Shown: positions 18,532 through 27,090, counted from the stretch's first letter. The stretch is DNA of 64,000 bases from Rhodopseudomonas palustris HaA2 (GCF_000013365.1 NC_007778.1:1116001-1180000), one strand, 5' to 3'. The notes: generated by a model not told the origin, from the sequence alone. Numbers and translations are program-made.

Positions 18532-18987
18532 TCAGTTGGCGCCGAGCAGCGACTGCACCGGACGTTGGCGCGACGGCAGCAGCAGCGAGCGCAGCTTCGA
18601 GATCGCGCGGATCGCGAACCCGACCAGCTTCGGCTGGGTGCGGCGGCAGAACGCGATCTTGCGGACATGGCCCTCGACATGCCATCGCGCGCTGGCGCCG
18701 TCCTTGAAGAAGATCACGTCGCCCGGCCCGTAGCGGGTCGCCGGCATCCCCTCGCTCTCGATCACCACCGAGCCTTCGAGAATGCAGATGGTCTCGTCGA
18801 TGTCGTAGTGCCACTCGAACCTGCCTTCGGTGCACTGCCAGATGATCGTCGAGGCCATGCCGTCGGCGCTGCGCGACAGCGTGGCGTTGGTCGCGGTCGG
18901 ATTGCCGTCGATGATCCACGACGGTTCGATCGGCGCCGGCTTCAGTTCGACATCGGTCTTGGAGGTGAGGATCAGGTCGGTGGACAT
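18532..18987 (-). CDS. Single-domain cupin protein (cupin_3/DUF861-like)
   Basis: This 151-residue protein has one cupin barrel at about 45-115: WHYDIDETICILEGSVVIES, then YGPGDVIFFKDGASARWHV. Possible metal ligands are His60, Glu65 and His103, so a metal-dependent enzyme or small-molecule sensor is possible. The C-terminal 35 residues are basic and unrelated to the barrel. It lies 67 bp downstream of the carrier-protein gene on the same strand and ends at a terminator, so it belongs to the carrier-protein locus. The substrate cannot be inferred. Confidence 0.75.
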   Translation of the reverse strand: MSTDLILTSKTDVELKPAPIEPSWIIDGNPTATNATLSRSADGMASTIIWQCTEGRFEWHYDIDETICILEGSVVIESEGMPATRYGPGDVIFFKDGASARWHVEGHVRKIAFCRRTQPKLVGFAIRAISKLRSLLLPSRQRPVQSLLGAN

Positions 18988-19054
18988 CGGGTCGACTCCT
19001 GGGGTGATACGCGAAAGATGACGGGCGTGATGAACGCGCCGGACCGAATAGCGA

Positions 19055-19324
19055 TCAGGCCGCCTGCTTCTGCAGACGCGACAGCACGAGGCGCTCGATA
19101 GTCTCGACCGACATGAAATTCTCGGGCGTGATGTCCGACTGCGGCAGTGTCATGTCGAACAGGGCTTCGACGCCGAGCATAAGGTTGACCATTTCCATCG
19201 ACGTGAGTCCGGCGTCGGCGAGCCGCGTATCCGGCTTGACGCCGCCGGGCATCGCGTTCTGCGCCAGGATCGACTCGACCAGCGCGAGAATCTTGTTCTG
19301 AACCGTGGCGTCCGTGCCTTGCAT
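19055..19324 (-). CDS. Acyl/aminoacyl carrier protein 1
   Basis: This 89-residue acyl-carrier-protein fold has the phosphopantetheine site Ser42 in DAGLTSMEMVNLML. Its helix-II sequence differs from fatty-acid AcpP (DSL), as in stand-alone carrier proteins of aminoacyl or polyketide-type pathways. It is transcribed divergently from the flavoenzyme and amino acid:[carrier protein] ligase genes (19673, 20935) and together with the cupin. In Bradyrhizobium and Agrobacterium, homologous ligases load glycine or alanine onto a carrier protein encoded nearby, so this is the probable substrate of the ligase at 20935. AGGAG lies 7 bases upstream of the start. Confidence 0.88.
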   Translation of the reverse strand: MQGTDATVQNKILALVESILAQNAMPGGVKPDTRLADAGLTSMEMVNLMLGVEALFDMTLPQSDITPENFMSVETIERLVLSRLQKQAA

Positions 19325-19672
19325 CGCAACCTCCTGAGCGTCGTTCGTCTCGCGCCGGCCCGACCGATCGGTGGCGCGCTGTGTTTCATTCGCGATGTAA
19401 TCGCAGAAAGTTTAGGGAAACAATTGCGGTAGTTCGTCCGCGGCCGCCATTCGAATTTTAACGCTAACGGGAAACCGAAGAATCCTCCGTATTCGTGCAA
19501 TGCCGGATTAACCGTCGGATTCGAATTCAAATTGATTCACTTTGAAAGTTCTCGACGGGCGCGGCCGCGCTCCCCTAGCGTGCGGCACGATCGCCGACCG
19601 ACGAGTAGCGCGAACGACCAAGCGCCGCGGCGCGATCGAGCCCGTGTAAGGCACCGAGGAGCGTCCGACGCC
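19325..19672. promoter_or_regulatory. Divergent promoter region, carrier protein 1 / flavoenzyme
   Basis: A 348-bp non-coding region, clearly AT-richer than its surroundings between about 19385 and 19555. It holds ATTCAAATTG at 19525-19534, within GAATTCAAATTGATTC. The same 10-mer occurs in the promoter region at 30225-30234. No sigma-54 or EcfG consensus was found. Promoters for both directions must lie here, but I cannot assign -35/-10 boxes safely. Confidence 0.55.
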
Positions 19673-20899
19673 ATGGCGATGATCACAGACAACACTCTCC
19701 GCAACGCCGCGCCGACCGCGCCCGTTTCATTCCGGCGCGACTCCGTCCCGCTGTCGCAGCGCGTGGCACAGGTCGCCGCGATCGCGGCGGCCGACGCCGA
19801 CAGCGTCGACAAACAATCGCGGTTTCCACGCGCGGCGATCGACGCGGCGAAGGCGCACGGCCTGCTCGGCGCCCAGATCCCGGTCGAATTCGGCGGCGAG
19901 GGCGCGACGATCCACGACGTCACCGAGATGTGCTACGCGCTGGGACGCGCCTGCGCCTCGACCGCGATGATCGTGGCGATGCATCAGACCAAGGTGGCGT
20001 GCCTGGTGCGGCACGGCCGCGGCGGCGACTGGCACGAGCAGTTGATGCGACGGATCGCCGCCGAGCAGATGCTGCTGGCGTCGTCGACCACCGAAGGCAA
20101 CAACGGCGGCAACATTCGCGCCAGCGCCGCGGCGATCGAGGTGACCGACGCCGGCGTGTCGCTGCTCCGCAACGCCACGGTGATTTCCTACGGCGCCGAA
20201 GCCGACGGCGTGATGACGATCGCGCGCCGCGCTTCCGAGGCGGCTGCGTCGGATCAGGTGCTGGTGGTGTTCACCAGCGACGACTACACGCTGACGCCGA
20301 CGCAGGGCTGGGAAACCCTCGGCATGCGCGGCACCTGCAGCGCCGGCTTCGAGCTCAAGGCCAGCGGGCTCGCCGCCCAGGTGTTCGCCGAGCCCTATGA
20401 ACGCATTCACGCGCAGACCATGACGCCGGTCGCGCATCTGTCGTGGTCGTCGGCCTGGGCCGGCATCGCGGCGGCCTCGGTCGAGCGCGCGCAAGGCTTC
20501 ATCCGCAAGGCGGCGCGCGGCGCCGGCGGTCAGATGCCGCCGGGGGCCGCGCACTACACCAGCGCGAAGATGTCGCTGTCGAAGCTGCGCGCGCTGATCT
20601 CCGCCAATCTCGACGCCTATGCGGCGCATGAATACGACGAGCGCGGCCTCGGCTCGCTGGAATTCCAGTCGGCGATCAACCTGCTGAAGGTCGAGGCCTC
20701 CGATCTCGCGGTGGCGACGGTGATGAGCGCGATGCGGGCCTGCGGCCTGTCGGGCTATCGCAACGACGGCGATTTCACCATCGGCCGGCATCTGCGCGAC
20801 GTGCTGTCGGCGCCGCTGATGATCAACAACGACCGCATCCTCGCCAATATCGCCACCGCCAACCTGATGAGCGCGGTGCCGGCGAGCCTGCGCGACTGA
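19673..20899 (+). CDS. Acyl-CoA-dehydrogenase-family flavoenzyme
   Basis: This 408-residue protein has the three-part acyl-CoA dehydrogenase layout: a helical N-domain (FPRAAIDAAKAHGLLGAQIPVEFGGEG), a central beta domain (SSTTEGNNGGNIRAS to TPTQGWETLGMRGTCSAGF), and a helical C-domain with a flavin-contact-like end (MRACGLSGYRNDGDFTIGRHLRD). The ATG at 19673 has a GAGGAG Shine-Dalgarno about 12 bases upstream; a second ATG at 19679 is possible. It is the first gene of a unit with the amino acid:[carrier protein] ligase, 35 bp apart. It therefore probably acts on an acyl or aminoacyl group held on a carrier protein, as PltE-type enzymes do on prolyl carrier proteins. Substrate is inferred. Confidence 0.85.
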   Translation: MAMITDNTLRNAAPTAPVSFRRDSVPLSQRVAQVAAIAAADADSVDKQSRFPRAAIDAAKAHGLLGAQIPVEFGGEGATIHDVTEMCYALGRACASTAMIVAMHQTKVACLVRHGRGGDWHEQLMRRIAAEQMLLASSTTEGNNGGNIRASAAAIEVTDAGVSLLRNATVISYGAEADGVMTIARRASEAAASDQVLVVFTSDDYTLTPTQGWETLGMRGTCSAGFELKASGLAAQVFAEPYERIHAQTMTPVAHLSWSSAWAGIAAASVERAQGFIRKAARGAGGQMPPGAAHYTSAKMSLSKLRALISANLDAYAAHEYDERGLGSLEFQSAINLLKVEASDLAVATVMSAMRACGLSGYRNDGDFTIGRHLRDVLSAPLMINNDRILANIATANLMSAVPASLRD

Positions 20900-20934
20900 A
20901 CGCACCGTCACCGATCTTTCGAGGAGGCCACCTC

Positions 20935-21876
20935 ATGAACGTCGCGATCCGCAAGGTTCCGTCCGAAGCCCACGCGCAGCCGGTCGATGCGCTCGATCAT
21001 CTCGCCGAGCAGCTGTTTCATCGCATGGGCGCCGACGGCGTCTATGCCCGCACCGCGCTGTACGAGGGCGTGGTCGAGAAACTCGCGGCGCTGATCTCGC
21101 GGCATCGCGAGGCCGGCACCGAAGTGATGCGGTTTCCGCCGGTGATGAGCCGCGCCCAGCTGGAGAAATCCGGCTATCTGAAGAGCTTCCCGAATCTGCT
21201 CGGCTGCGTCTGCGGCCTGCACGGCACCGAGCAGGAGATCAATGCGGCGGTGAGCCGGTTCGACGCCGGCGGCGACTGGACGAGTTCGCTGTCGCCGGCC
21301 GATCTGGTGCTGTCGCCGGCGGCCTGCTATCCGGTCTATCCGCTCGCCGCGAGCCGCGGTCCGTTGCCGGCCGGCGGGCTGCGCTTCGACGTCGCCGCCG
21401 ATTGCTTCCGCCGCGAGCCGTCGAAACATCTCGACCGGCTGCAATCGTTCCGGATGCGCGAATATGTCTGCATCGGCACGTCGCAGGACGTCGCCGATTT
21501 CCGCGAGCGCTGGATGGGCAAGGCGCAGGCGATCGCCCGCGATCTCGGCCTCGCCTTCCGGGTCGACACCGCGTCGGATCCGTTCTTCGGCCGCGTCGGC
21601 CAGATGAAGGCGATCAGCCAGCAGCAGCAGGCGCTGAAATTCGAACTGCTGGTGCCGCTGCGCTCGGAAGAGCAGCCGACCGCCTGCATGAGCTTCAACT
21701 ATCACCGCGAACATTTCGGCGTCACCTGGGGCATCGAGGATGTCGCCGGCCAGCCGGCGCACACCGGCTGCGTCGCCTTCGGCATGGACCGCCTCGCGGT
21801 GGCGCTGTTTCACACCCACGGCATCGACACCGCCGCCTGGCCGGCGCGCGTGCGGGAGATGCTGGCGCTGGATTAG
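20935..21876 (+). CDS. Amino acid:[carrier protein] ligase (atypical seryl-tRNA synthetase homologue)
   Basis: This 313-residue protein matches the Bradyrhizobium bll0957 family. These truncated class II seryl-tRNA-synthetase-like enzymes lack the tRNA-binding arm; they activate glycine or alanine with ATP and transfer it to the phosphopantetheine of a small carrier protein. Zn ligands known for that family, Cys131, Glu176 and Cys279, fall here at exactly those positions (PAACYPVYP, RMREYVC, HTGCVAFGMDR). Class II motifs are seen as DCFRREPS (motif 2) and GCVAFGMDRLAVALF (motif 3). The start at 20935 has GAGGAGG-type spacing. Amino-acid specificity cannot be read from sequence alone. Confidence 0.93.
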   Translation: MNVAIRKVPSEAHAQPVDALDHLAEQLFHRMGADGVYARTALYEGVVEKLAALISRHREAGTEVMRFPPVMSRAQLEKSGYLKSFPNLLGCVCGLHGTEQEINAAVSRFDAGGDWTSSLSPADLVLSPAACYPVYPLAASRGPLPAGGLRFDVAADCFRREPSKHLDRLQSFRMREYVCIGTSQDVADFRERWMGKAQAIARDLGLAFRVDTASDPFFGRVGQMKAISQQQQALKFELLVPLRSEEQPTACMSFNYHREHFGVTWGIEDVAGQPAHTGCVAFGMDRLAVALFHTHGIDTAAWPARVREMLALD

Positions 21877-21877
21877 C

Positions 21878-22007
21878 CACCTCTCCCGCTTGCGGGAGAG
21901 GTCGGATCGCGTCAGCGATCCGGGTGAGGGCACTCCTCTCCGCGATCGCGGGACTCACTGCCTGGGGCGCCCTCACCCCAACCCTCTCCCGCAGGCGGGA
22001 GAGGGGG
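21878..22007. repeat. REP-like palindromes between convergent genes
   Basis: Two hairpins, CTCTCCCGCTTGCGGGAGAG near 21881 and CTCTCCCGCAGGCGGGAGAG near 21984, flank a segment with GTGAGGGC / GCCCTCAC arms. The region separates the + strand ligase from the - strand SDR and may stop transcription in both directions. It is related in sequence to the repeat at 8591-8683. Confidence 0.8.
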
Positions 22008-22048
22008 CGCGCTGTTGAGCGGCACGGAGGCCTCAGCGCACCAGCACG

Positions 22049-22780
22049 CTACGCCGTGTTCCCCGCATCGATGGTCTGCACCGCGCCGGTGATGTTGCGG
22101 CCGCCGTCGCCGAGCAGATACTCGACCATGCGGGCGACGTCGTCGACCTCCGGCAGTCGCCGCAGCGCGCTGCGGCCCGCGATCTTGTCGCGGCCGTCGC
22201 CGGCGAGGCCCTTGGTCAGTTCGGTGTCGATGAAGCCCGGCGCGATCGCGTTCACGGTGATGCCGAGCCGCCCGACCTCGCGCGCCAGCGAGCGGGTAAA
22301 GCCGAGGGCCGCCGCCTTGGTGGCGCCGTAGACCGACAGGCCGTTGTAGCCGGTCGAACCGATGATCGACGACATGTTGACGATGCGGCCGCCGCCGTCG
22401 GCCATCATCTGCCGGACGATGTATTTGGTCAGCACGATCGGCGAGGTGACGTTGATGCGGATCAGCGCCTCGATCTGGCTGTTGTGCATCGTCGCCAGCA
22501 CGCCTTCGGTGCCGATGCCGGCGTTGTTGATCAGCCCGTAGATCGAGCCGAACTCCTGCCGCAGGCTCTTGACGAATTCCGGAATGGCGTCGATCTCGCC
22601 GAGATCGAACGCTTTGAAATGGATCGCGCCCGGGCCGGCTTCGGCCGCGACGATCGCCGCCGTCAGCTCCTCGCTCTCGCGCCGCGCCACGGCGATGACG
22701 CCGTAGCCGGCGGCGGCGAGCCGCTGCGCGATCGCCAGCCCGATGCCGCGGCTGCCGCCGGTGACCACCACCTTACGCAT
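22049..22780 (-). CDS. Short-chain dehydrogenase/reductase (FabG-like)
   Basis: This 243-residue classical SDR has the Rossmann motif TGGSRGIGLAIAQRL, NNAG at about 87-90, catalytic Ser in MSSIIGS and YGATKAA supplying Tyr and Lys. The C-terminus (ITGAVQTIDAGNTA) is FabG-like, so a 3-oxoacyl-carrier-protein or related carbonyl reductase is likely. The start overlaps the stop of the upstream AMP-ligase by 8 bp. Together with carrier protein 2 this makes a tightly coupled three-gene unit. Being away from fatty-acid synthesis genes, it probably works on a thioester bound to carrier protein 2. Confidence 0.9.
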   Translation of the reverse strand: MRKVVVTGGSRGIGLAIAQRLAAAGYGVIAVARRESEELTAAIVAAEAGPGAIHFKAFDLGEIDAIPEFVKSLRQEFGSIYGLINNAGIGTEGVLATMHNSQIEALIRINVTSPIVLTKYIVRQMMADGGGRIVNMSSIIGSTGYNGLSVYGATKAAALGFTRSLAREVGRLGITVNAIAPGFIDTELTKGLAGDGRDKIAGRSALRRLPEVDDVARMVEYLLGDGGRNITGAVQTIDAGNTA

Positions 22781-24155
22781 GGCGGGCCAGCTTGCCGGAG
22801 GCGGTGACGTCGAGCTGCTGGACGAAGTTCACCATCGCCGGGACCTTGTGGGGCGGCAGCGACGCCTTGCAATCGGCGAGGATCGCCTCCCGGATCTCGC
22901 CGGTGCGGCCGGAATCGGAGACGCTCGCCAGCATCACGTCGGCGACCACCAGCGCGCCGGTGATCGGGCTGCGCCGCGCGCGAATCCGCGACATCCGCAC
23001 CGCGGGATGGCGGTTGATCACGGCTTCGACCTCTTCGGGATGCACCTTGAGGCCGCCGACATTGATGACGCCGTCGCGCCGGCCGACGAAGTAGTAACGA
23101 TCGTCGCGCAGTTCGACCATATCGCCGGTGTCGACGAAGCCGTCGGCGTCGGTCAGCGCCGGCGCGCTGCGCCCGACATAAGTGTGCGCGGTGCGTCCGG
23201 AGCGGATCCGCAGCGAGCCGTCGATCACCTGCATGTCGACGCCATTGGGGCCGGCGCCGATCATCGACGCGGGGAAACCTTCGCGGCCGTCATTGACGGC
23301 GAAGCCGACGCCGGCCTCGGTGGAGGCGTAAGCGTGGCCGATCGAGGCGCTCGGGAAGGCGCGGCGCAGGCTGTCGAGCACCGCCTGATCGGCGATCTCG
23401 CCGGACAGTCGGACGTAGTCCGGACTGAACGACGCCAGCGCGGCGCTCATCAGCGCCTTGCGCCAATGCGACGGCGTGCCGGAAATATGCGTGACGCCGC
23501 GCGCGGCGAGCCGCGCCAGATGATCGACGAGCGCTTCGCCGGGCGAGGACAGCACCATCGAGCCGCCGCCGAGCACGGCGCGGAGGAAGATCTGCAGCCC
23601 GCCATAGCGGCGGATGTCGTAGAACGTCGCCCAGGTCGGCGGCGCGCCCGGTGCGGTCCCATCGGCGACGATCGCGCCGGTCAGCGCCGCCAGCGTATGC
23701 GCCACGATCTTCGGCGCGCCGGTGGTGCCGGAGGTCAGCATCAACCATTGGGTGGCGTGCGTGAGTTCGATCGGCTTGGCCGGCCGCAGCGGCAGGCCGG
23801 CGGTGACGATCAGTTCGATGCCCAAGCTTTGCCAGCGCGCCGGATCGTCGGTGACGACGGCGTCGATCTGCGCGTCGGCGATCAGGTCGGGCGCGTATTT
23901 CATGTCGAAATCGGGCGGGCACAGCAGCATCCGGCGCGCGACGCCGTCGATCTCGATCATCGCGATGCCGCTGATCAGCTGCGTCGCCAGCGACAGCAGC
24001 ACGCAGCGGCCCGCCAATTCGGGCAGCCGTCCGCCGAGCGCGGTGCCGCGCGCGACCTCCGCCATCGCGACGCTGTCGCTGGCGTCCGAGAGCGTGCGGT
24101 CGCTCAGGCCGGCTGCGAGATAGTTGCGCAGCGCAACGAGTTCACGCGGGGACAT
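22773..24155 (-). CDS. AMP-forming acyl/aryl-ligase (ANL superfamily)
   Basis: This 460-residue adenylating enzyme is shorter than typical acyl-CoA synthetases. The P-loop TSGTTGAPKIVAH lies near residues 140-150, YASTEAGVGFAV is the A5-like motif, DTGDMVELRDDRYYFVGRRD contains the conserved Asp and hinge, and the catalytic C-terminal lysine is in TASGKLAR. It overlaps carrier protein 2 by 14 bp at its start and the SDR by 8 bp at its end. The likely reaction is ATP-dependent loading of a carboxylic acid onto carrier protein 2. The substrate is unknown; the size resembles the stand-alone ligases of aryl or short-chain pathways. Confidence 0.87.
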   Translation of the reverse strand: MSPRELVALRNYLAAGLSDRTLSDASDSVAMAEVARGTALGGRLPELAGRCVLLSLATQLISGIAMIEIDGVARRMLLCPPDFDMKYAPDLIADAQIDAVVTDDPARWQSLGIELIVTAGLPLRPAKPIELTHATQWLMLTSGTTGAPKIVAHTLAALTGAIVADGTAPGAPPTWATFYDIRRYGGLQIFLRAVLGGGSMVLSSPGEALVDHLARLAARGVTHISGTPSHWRKALMSAALASFSPDYVRLSGEIADQAVLDSLRRAFPSASIGHAYASTEAGVGFAVNDGREGFPASMIGAGPNGVDMQVIDGSLRIRSGRTAHTYVGRSAPALTDADGFVDTGDMVELRDDRYYFVGRRDGVINVGGLKVHPEEVEAVINRHPAVRMSRIRARRSPITGALVVADVMLASVSDSGRTGEIREAILADCKASLPPHKVPAMVNFVQQLDVTASGKLARHA

Positions 24156-24387
24156 TCTCGTACGCCTCGATGAAATCGCCCAGCGTCACCGGAAAGACCG
24201 CGTCGTCGGCGGCGGTGAACGGATCGACGCCGAGGCTGTCTTCCAGCCGCGCCACCAGGATGGCGAAGCACAGCGAATCGAAGCCGGACTGATGGAGTAC
24301 CAGGTCGTCGGTGAGCGCCGGCAGCTTGCGATTCTGCTCCGCGGCGATCTCCTGCATCGTCGTCACAATCGTTAACCGTACAGACAT
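24142..24387 (-). CDS. Acyl carrier protein 2
   Basis: This 81-residue carrier protein has phosphopantetheine Ser38 in QSGFDSLCFAILVARLED. The ATG at 24387 has an AGGAAGG Shine-Dalgarno; a longer in-frame start at 24585 would run through the divergent promoter and is rejected. The stop overlaps the AMP-ligase start by 14 bp. It differs strongly from carrier protein 1 in the recognition helix, so the two are likely served by different ligases: this one by the adjacent AMP-forming enzyme, carrier protein 1 by the amino acid ligase. Confidence 0.85.
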   Translation of the reverse strand: MSVRLTIVTTMQEIAAEQNRKLPALTDDLVLHQSGFDSLCFAILVARLEDSLGVDPFTAADDAVFPVTLGDFIEAYENVPA

Positions 24388-24493
24388 TGATTTTTCGCCT
24401 TCCTGATCGATCCGTGAGACAAACACCATAAGGCGCAAAGATGAATTGAATCTACGCGCGTAGTTGTCAAATCCGGTTGATTGGTAAACAGCG
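24388..24493. promoter_or_regulatory. Divergent promoter with 12-bp palindrome
   Basis: A 106-bp gap between carrier protein 2 (-) and the GNAT-like gene (+). It holds a perfect palindrome CTACGCGCGTAG at 24452-24463 and an AT-rich GAATTGAATC at 24443-24452. Both sit midway between the two starts, as expected for a shared operator. Confidence 0.55.
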
Positions 24494-25369
24494 ATGGATG
24501 CCCGCAAGGTTCGCTGCCGCGAGATCGTCGAGACCGATATCGAAGCCGTTTCGGAGCTGCTGACGCGCGGCTTCGCCGGCCGCACGCGCGATTACTGGAC
24601 GCGGGGGCTGCATCGTCAGCGCGAGCGCGAAATCCCGGCGGGCTGCCCGCGCTATGGTTACTTGCTGGAAAGCGCGGGCTTGCCGGTCGGCGTGCTGCTG
24701 CTGCTCTACACGCAGCGGACCGAAGCCTGTGCGTCGGACATCCGCTGCAACGTGTCGAGCTGGTACGTCGAGCCCGAGTTCCGCAACTACGCGACGTTGC
24801 TGACGTCGATGGCGCAGAAGCACAAGCACGTCACCTACATCAACATTTCGCCGGCCGCTAACACCTGGCCGATCATCGAGGCGCAGGGCTTTCGCCGCTA
24901 TTGCAGCGGCATGTTGTTCGCGGTGCCGCTGCTGTCGCGGGCGGAGAGCGGCGCGACGGTCGAAGTGGTCACCGGCTCCACGGCCGCCGTCGCAGGGCTG
25001 CCGCCGGCCGATCTCGACCGGCTGCGCAGCCACGCCGATTACGGCTGCCTGTCGCTGGTCTGCCGGATCGGCGGCGAGGCGATCCCGTTCATCATGCTGC
25101 CGAAGCGGATGAAGAGCGGCCGGTTTCCGATGCCGGCGATGCAACTGGTGTATTGCCGGGAGATCGCCGATTTCGTCCGCTGCGCGCGCGCGCTCGGCCG
25201 CTTTCTGATCCTGCGCGGCCGGCCGCTGGTGGTGGTCGACGCCAACGGACCGATCGCGGGACTGGCCGGCATCTATACCGAGACGCGCGGCCGCAAATAC
25301 TTCAAGGGTCCGAACCCGCCGCGGCTCGCCGACCTCACCGAAACCGAACTCGTGCTCTACGGGCCGTGA
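24494..25369 (+). CDS. GNAT-like acyltransferase
   Basis: This 291-residue protein has an N-terminal half resembling GCN5-type N-acyltransferases: the opening VRCREIVETDIEAVSELLTR is the usual beta1-alpha1 pattern, VGVLLLLY a core strand, and SSWYVEPEFRNYATLL the beta4 region before the acyl-donor site. The second half (about 150-291) is less familiar and could be a second degenerate GNAT fold. No signal peptide. It is followed 41 bp later by the ThDP enzyme. An acyl or aminoacyl carrier protein from this locus is a plausible donor; acceptor unknown. Confidence 0.65.
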   Translation: MDARKVRCREIVETDIEAVSELLTRGFAGRTRDYWTRGLHRQREREIPAGCPRYGYLLESAGLPVGVLLLLYTQRTEACASDIRCNVSSWYVEPEFRNYATLLTSMAQKHKHVTYINISPAANTWPIIEAQGFRRYCSGMLFAVPLLSRAESGATVEVVTGSTAAVAGLPPADLDRLRSHADYGCLSLVCRIGGEAIPFIMLPKRMKSGRFPMPAMQLVYCREIADFVRCARALGRFLILRGRPLVVVDANGPIAGLAGIYTETRGRKYFKGPNPPRLADLTETELVLYGP

Positions 25370-25410
25370 CGGACACCCGGCCAACGCGAAAGATCATTCA
25401 GGGAAACGCC

Positions 25411-27090
25411 ATGCATCACATGCTCGAGAGCCGCACCGCCGCCGAGGCGCTGGTCGATCAACTGGCGATCAACGGCGTCAAGCACGTGTTCTGCGTGCCG
25501 GGAGAGAGCTTCCTGCCGGTGCTGGACGCGCTGCGCGATCGCGACATCACCATCACCGTCTGCCGCCATGAGGGCGGCGCGGCGATGATGGCGGAGGCGA
25601 TCGGCAAGGCGACCGGCCAGCCCGGCGTCTGTTTCGTCACCCGCGGGCCGGGGGCGACCAATGCGTCGGCGGGCATTCACGTCGCGCGGCAGGACTCGAC
25701 GCCGATGATCCTGTTCGTCGGCCAGGTCGAACGCGCGGTCAAGGAGCGCGAGGCGTTTCAGGAGCTCGACTATCGCGCCGTGTTCGGCAGCATGACGAAA
25801 TGGACCACCGAGATCGACGATGCCGATCGCGTCACCGAGCTGGTGTCGCGCGCGTTCTACACCGCGACCAGCGGCCGGCCGGGGCCGGTGGTGATCGCGC
25901 TGCCGAAGGACGTGCTGAGCGAACGCGTCACCGTCGGCCATGCCCCGGCGTTCAGACCGGTCGAAACCTCGCCCGGCGACGAGGAGATGGACGAACTCGC
26001 GGCGCTGCTCGCCGGCGCCGAGCGACCGCTGATCGTGCTCGGCGGCAGCCGCTGGAGCCTGAAGGCGCGCGAGCAGATCGAACAGATCGCGACTCGCACC
26101 GGGCTGCCGGTCGCGACCAGCTATCGCCGCGGCACGCTGTTCGACGTGATGCATCCGCGCTATGCGGGTGATCTCGGCCTCGGACCCAATCCGAAGCTGG
26201 TGGCGCGCGCCAAGGCAGCCGATCTCGTGGTGCTGATCGGCGGACGGCTGGGCGAAATTCCGTCGCAGGGCTACACCCTGCTCGACAGTCCCGCGCCGCA
26301 GACCAAGCTGGTGCACATCCATCCCGGCGCCGAGGAACTCGGCCGGGTGTATCGTCCGCAACTCGCGATCCACGCCTCGCCGGCGCGCTTCGTCGCGGCG
26401 CTGGCGAAACGCGACATCGTCGCGCGACCGGAGTGGCGGGACGCCGCCGACGCGGCGCATGCCGACTATCTCGCCTGGACCGAGACCGCGACGCCGCAGC
26501 CCGGCGACGTCAATCTCGGCGAGGTGATGATTTGGCTGCGCGACAACGTGCCGGCCGACACCATCCTGTGCAACGGCGCCGGCAACTACGCGTCGTGGAT
26601 TCACCGGTTCTATCGTTTCCGTCACTACATGACCCACATCGCGCCGACCTCGGCCTCGATGGGCTACGGCATGCCGGCCGCGATCGCGATGCAGCGGCTG
26701 CATCCGGAGCGGTTGGTGCTGTCGGTCAATGGCGACGGCGATTTCCTGATGAGCGGTCAGGAATTCGCCATCGCCGTGCAGTATCGGCTGCCGATCGTCG
26801 TGGTGGTCTGCGACAACGGCATGTACGGCACCATCCGGATGCATCAGGAGCGCGAGTTTCCGGGACGCGTCGCCGCCACCGAGCTGCACAATCCGGATTT
26901 CGCCGCCTATGCGCGCGCCTTCGGCGGCTTCGGCGCCAATGTCGAGAAGACGGCCGACTTCCCGGCGGCGTTCACCGCGGCGCGCGCCTCCGGCCTGCCG
27001 TCGATCATCCATCTGAAGATCGACCCCGACGCGATCCTCCCCGGCGCGACGCTGTCCGGCATCCGCGCGGCGGCGCTGGAAAAGGCGTAG
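25411..27090 (+). CDS. Thiamine-diphosphate enzyme, acetolactate-synthase-like
   Basis: This 559-residue protein has the three-domain layout of the ALS/benzoylformate-decarboxylase family. The N-terminal PYR domain has the catalytic Glu32 in FCVPGESFLPV; next comes a central domain; the C-terminal PP domain has the Mg/ThDP motif GDGDFLMSGQEF ending at CDN. No regulatory small subunit lies nearby, so this is probably not the housekeeping ilvB/ilvI. In this setting it may form or cleave a C-C bond on a 2-oxo acid feeding the carrier-protein pathway. Start 25411 follows CAGGGAA; longer frames overlap the GNAT gene. Confidence 0.85.
   Translation: MHHMLESRTAAEALVDQLAINGVKHVFCVPGESFLPVLDALRDRDITITVCRHEGGAAMMAEAIGKATGQPGVCFVTRGPGATNASAGIHVARQDSTPMILFVGQVERAVKEREAFQELDYRAVFGSMTKWTTEIDDADRVTELVSRAFYTATSGRPGPVVIALPKDVLSERVTVGHAPAFRPVETSPGDEEMDELAALLAGAERPLIVLGGSRWSLKAREQIEQIATRTGLPVATSYRRGTLFDVMHPRYAGDLGLGPNPKLVARAKAADLVVLIGGRLGEIPSQGYTLLDSPAPQTKLVHIHPGAEELGRVYRPQLAIHASPARFVAALAKRDIVARPEWRDAADAAHADYLAWTETATPQPGDVNLGEVMIWLRDNVPADTILCNGAGNYASWIHRFYRFRHYMTHIAPTSASMGYGMPAAIAMQRLHPERLVLSVNGDGDFLMSGQEFAIAVQYRLPIVVVVCDNGMYGTIRMHQEREFPGRVAATELHNPDFAAYARAFGGFGANVEKTADFPAAFTAARASGLPSIIHLKIDPDAILPGATLSGIRAAALEKA

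Noticed and set aside
19055..19324. Housekeeping fatty-acid acyl carrier protein (AcpP).
   Set aside because: The Ser motif is LTSMEM rather than the AcpP DSLD type, and no fab genes are adjacent.
20935..21876. Seryl-tRNA synthetase.
   Set aside because: The protein is 313 residues, lacks the N-terminal tRNA-binding coiled coil, and carries the Cys131/Glu176/Cys279 ligand set of the amino acid:[carrier protein] ligases.
25411..27090. Catalytic subunit of the housekeeping acetolactate synthase (ilvB/ilvI).
   Set aside because: No ilvN/ilvH or ilvC is adjacent and the gene is embedded in the carrier-protein locus; only the ThDP-enzyme family call is supported.
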